Positions 22,540-24,631 of a DNA stretch of 24,631 bases are shown one piece after another. Position numbers and translations under genes: made by a program. The notes beneath the pieces are model-generated. The model did no database searches, was not told the origin of the DNA, and saw only the letters and a list, made by a program, of their open reading frames with translations. The DNA lies in the IMG/VR virus record IMGVR_UViG_3300027844_001628, positions 1 through 24,631 of that record. One strand, 5' to 3'. This DNA comes from a virus. The number at the start of each line of letters is the position of its first letter. Within the stretch, counting starts at the first letter, position 1.

Positions 22540-22644
22540 CTACTTTCCGGGGTCTAGGCTCTCCTCTACCGCGTCGTCGAAATCCGACAACGATGAATCA
22601 CACACAAGGTAAGGGAGACGGCTGCAATGTTGATAGTCAGGCAT
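22540..22644 (-). CDS. candidate 34-residue small protein, antisense to its neighbours
   Basis: An ATG with a near-perfect site (AAAGGAGTTATCATG on the minus strand) opens a 34-codon frame ending TAG 16 nt beyond the portal stop. The product begins MPDYQHCSRLPYLVCDSS and ends with an acidic run, SDFDDAVEESLDPGK. It is the only minus-strand candidate in the rightward half. Support comes from the ribosome site and from the parallel with 18.8 kb, where the same motif also lies between divergent starts. It is short enough to be chance. Confidence 0.4.
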   Translation of the reverse strand: MPDYQHCSRLPYLVCDSSLSDFDDAVEESLDPGK

Positions 22645-22692
22645 GATAACTCCTTTGCTAGATGCCTAGAGCGTGTTCGCTCCTTCATAGTT

Positions 22693-22710
22693 CTTATACC
22701 CGAAAATGCT
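22693..22710 (+). promoter_or_regulatory. shared promoter-like motif, copy 2
   Basis: CTTATACCCGAAAATGCT, preceded by AGTT. The end of TATACCC is 32 nt before the ATG of the RNAP beta gene. Same layout as copy 1 at 18808-18824, again with no recognisable -35 box. Confidence 0.55.
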
Positions 22711-22732
22711 TTTGTAATAGCCGGAGGCGTAA

Positions 22733-24631
22733 ATGTCGATTCTGGACCCAGAGAGGGCAATGCAGGCCCTCGAAGAAGGGACCGTACGCAGCGTCGATAC
22801 CTTTTTCCCACTAGTAGGTAAATCCCATACCCTAGTGGCAAAGAGCATCTATCCAGACAAGGGTAGAGACATAGACGACATCGCGAGTCAAAAGAGAGCG
22901 CGGCTGCGCGGACGCACGTGGTCAACAGGCATATACGGCGACTTTGACCTGGTTGATAACTCCTCTGGCAAGGTCATTGACTCTGTAAAGAAGATGAAGC
23001 TGCTGAGCCTCCCGAAGATGACGAGGAGGTTTAGCTACATTGTCGATGGGACAGAGTATCAGGCAGACCACCAGTGGCGACTAAAGTCAGGGGCCTACGC
23101 CAGAGTAAAGGCAAACGGCGAGCTTGAGACACAGTTCAATCTCGCACGCGGGCGAGGGTTCAGGCTGGACTTTGCGCCAGGGAAGAAGTCATTTTCGCTC
23201 AAGTATGGCACCACAAACGTCCCACTCCTACCCGTTCTGCAGGCACTCGGCGTAAAAGACGAAGACGTGAGATCGGCCTGGGGGGCGAGCCTGTATGCAG
23301 CCGCTGCTGTGTCAAAAAAGCGCGGCGGAATGGCTCGACTAGCCAAGATTCTGGACCGAAAGTCTGACCCAAAGTCAGATGCAGACGCAGCTGTAGTCAT
23401 CAAAGACGCTCTGGCCGAGACTGAATTAAGTCCAGACACAACCAAGATTACCCTCGGCCAAGCGTTCAAATCCGTTACCGGCGGAGCGCTCTTGGCGGCA
23501 GCCAATAAGCTTCTCGGGATAAGCCGGGGCACCGAGGAACCGGATAATAGAGACTCTCTGAGGTTCAAAGAGCTGTGGGGCACACAAGACCACATCCCAG
23601 AAAGGCTCCTGAACTCCAAACGGCGTATTGGCTATAAGCTCCGCAATAACCTGGATAGGAGGGATTCGGTCAAGGCAATAGTGACACCAGACATATTCAA
23701 CGTGCCGGTGAAGGCATTTTTCACGTCTACGTCACTATCTCAGCAATCGTCACAGGTAAACCCGGTCGACATGGTTGGTGGGTTCCTCAGGACAACCATT
23801 ATGGGTCAGGGCGGTATCTCGAATGAGCAGGCCGTGTCTGAGGACGCCAAGCTGATCGATTCCAGTCATCTCGGCTTCATAGACCCTGTCCACACGCCAG
23901 AGGGGAAGCGGTCTGGAATCAGCAGCCACTTAACTCTGGGTGTTAGCAAAGACGGCGTGAACCCAACCATTCGCGTGTACGACGTCAAGAATAAGAAGTT
24001 CGTCCAAATGTCACCCACCGGCCTGGCGGGAAAAGCCTTGGCGTTCCCCGATCAATACGACTTCAAAAAGGGCATCCCCACGCCACGCAAAAAGACAGTA
24101 ACCGTGGTGAGGAAAGACGGCGGAGATCCAGAGAATGTGCTCGCAGTGGACGTGGACTACGTCCTTCAATCCTCAAAACAGCTGTTCTCTATTACGGCCA
24201 ATCTTGTGCCCTTCCTGCCGTCCGATCAGGCCAACAGGGCCGGGATGGCTACGCGACACATGGAGCAATCGGTGTCCCTCAAGCACAGAGAGGCGCCGCT
24301 TGTCCAGGTGGCTTCTGGTAATCCCAGTGAGCACCTCGACACTTGGGAAAAGATCGTTGGTCGACTGAACTCCCACAACAGTCCCGTTAGTGGTGTGGTC
24401 GAGAGCGTATCCTCGCAACGGATCGTCGTGACGGACAAGTCTGGCGAAAAGCACACAATCCAGCTGTATGACGCGTTCCCTCTTAATGAGAAGAAGGCGT
24501 TTATTAGCAGCGCTGCCACAGTCAAAAAAGGCGACACAGTCAAAAAAGGCGAGATTGTCGCCGACACGAACTTCACGAAGGGCGGCACACTGGCCCTCGG
24601 CGTGAACCTCAATATTGGCTATCTTCCGTAT
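22733..24631 (+). CDS. rpoB: phage-encoded RNA polymerase beta subunit, N-terminal 633 residues
   Basis: The frame is open to the window edge. The ATG follows GGAGG with five-nt spacing. The first 300 residues are weakly conserved (lobe and protrusion). Clear beta motifs follow: SLSQQSSQVNPVDMVGG (335-350, aligned with the E. coli rifampicin region), GQGGI (358-362), HLGFIDPVHTPEGKRSGI (379-396, like HYGRVCPIETPEG), and LVPFLPSDQANRAGMATRHM (491-510, like LIPFLEHDDANRALMG). Then come REAPLV, KKGDTVKKGEIVAD and TLALGVNLNIGYLPY (619-633, like ELALGQNMRVAFMPW). The next residues in cellular beta would be NGYNFED. The visible part is about 170 residues shorter than E. coli beta to the same point. 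It should act with a beta' homologue, expected outside the window. It lies next to the portal, so early, late or virion-packaged use are all possible. Confidence 0.95.
   Translation, partial: MSILDPERAMQALEEGTVRSVDTFFPLVGKSHTLVAKSIYPDKGRDIDDIASQKRARLRGRTWSTGIYGDFDLVDNSSGKVIDSVKKMKLLSLPKMTRRFSYIVDGTEYQADHQWRLKSGAYARVKANGELETQFNLARGRGFRLDFAPGKKSFSLKYGTTNVPLLPVLQALGVKDEDVRSAWGASLYAAAAVSKKRGGMARLAKILDRKSDPKSDADAAVVIKDALAETELSPDTTKITLGQAFKSVTGGALLAAANKLLGISRGTEEPDNRDSLRFKELWGTQDHIPERLLNSKRRIGYKLRNNLDRRDSVKAIVTPDIFNVPVKAFFTSTSLSQQSSQVNPVDMVGGFLRTTIMGQGGISNEQAVSEDAKLIDSSHLGFIDPVHTPEGKRSGISSHLTLGVSKDGVNPTIRVYDVKNKKFVQMSPTGLAGKALAFPDQYDFKKGIPTPRKKTVTVVRKDGGDPENVLAVDVDYVLQSSKQLFSITANLVPFLPSDQANRAGMATRHMEQSVSLKHREAPLVQVASGNPSEHLDTWEKIVGRLNSHNSPVSGVVESVSSQRIVVTDKSGEKHTIQLYDAFPLNEKKAFISSAATVKKGDTVKKGEIVADTNFTKGGTLALGVNLNIGYLPY
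24517..24552 (+). repeat. exact 18-bp tandem duplication inside the RNAP beta gene
   Basis: CACAGTCAAAAAAGGCGA occurs twice in a row, encoding TVKKGD and the start of TVKKGE. Cellular beta subunits have a comparable paired V..G..V..GE pattern here, so the protein repeat is natural. The exact DNA identity is what stands out. Confidence 0.85.

Larger units (their letters stand above)
22525..22732. promoter_or_regulatory. gap between portal and RNAP beta genes
   Basis: The largest non-coding gap on the rightward strand. It contains the candidate leftward 34-residue ORF (22540-22644), a small hairpin GAGCG-TGTT-CGCTC (22669-22682) and motif copy 2. A strong Shine-Dalgarno, GGAGG (22723-22727), precedes the RNAP gene. 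There is no convincing intrinsic terminator after the portal stop, so read-through from the portal unit is possible. Confidence 0.55.

Noticed and set aside
22627-22821. 64-codon plus-strand frame upstream of the RNAP gene
   Set aside because: Its Shine-Dalgarno spacing is poor and it overlaps the start of the RNAP beta gene by 89 nt out of frame.
24517-24552. A6 runs as programmed frameshift sites in the RNAP gene
   Set aside because: The heptamer in frame is C AAA AAA, not a canonical slippery site. The zero frame stays open and retains beta-subunit motifs after it.

Overview
The window looks like part of a tailed double-stranded DNA phage (Caudoviricetes), probably of metagenomic origin. 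It carries a family A DNA polymerase, a DnaG-type primase, a DnaB-type helicase and a portal protein. The genes are tightly packed, with 1-40 nt overlaps, and most have Shine-Dalgarno sites, so the host is a bacterium with standard translation signals. I see no integrase, rRNA, tRNA or CRISPR array. A virulent lifestyle is an inference only.

Layout. Everything from about 18.77 kb down to the left edge is transcribed leftward (minus strand). Everything from 18.85 kb to the right edge is rightward, except one candidate 34-residue ORF. Reading leftward from the divergent promoter region (18771-18845): a small acidic protein, an XRE-type HTH regulator, an SF2 (UvsW/XPB-like) helicase, a divergent four-cysteine uracil-DNA-glycosylase-like protein, three small unknowns, a DnaB-like helicase with a variant P-loop, a CHC2/TOPRIM primase, a probable zinc-containing ssDNA-binding protein ending in DDKVPF, a long hairpin, and DNA polymerase A. 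This is a complete phage replication module. After it come about 14 short, translationally coupled genes (4.57-9.24 kb) for small, often acidic or cysteine-bearing proteins, including one GIY-YIG nuclease. Then come an 831-residue repetitive fibre-like protein with its own structured leader and an intrinsic terminator, and five more small genes running off the left edge.

The rightward module begins with two unrecognised proteins, then a portal protein with an internal zinc-ribbon motif and a Gly/Pro/Gln repeat. After a 208-nt gap comes the N-terminal 633 residues of an RNA polymerase beta subunit (RpoB homologue), cut off by the window edge. Multisubunit RNAP genes are rare in phages. They are known in phiKZ-like/AR9-like jumbo phages and in a metagenome-defined clade called multimeric-RNAP-encoding Caudovirales. 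This window may belong to the latter type, but that needs a phylogeny.

The most interesting combined signal is a near-identical element, CTTATACC(C)GAAAATnCT, placed 31-32 nt upstream of the start codons of both rightward transcription units (18808-18824 and 22693-22710). Neither copy has a recognisable -35 box. It is a candidate phage-specific promoter or operator, and a phage-encoded RNAP sits directly behind one copy. Many start codons given here were chosen by Shine-Dalgarno position and coupling to the upstream stop, so they are internal to the longest possible ORFs.
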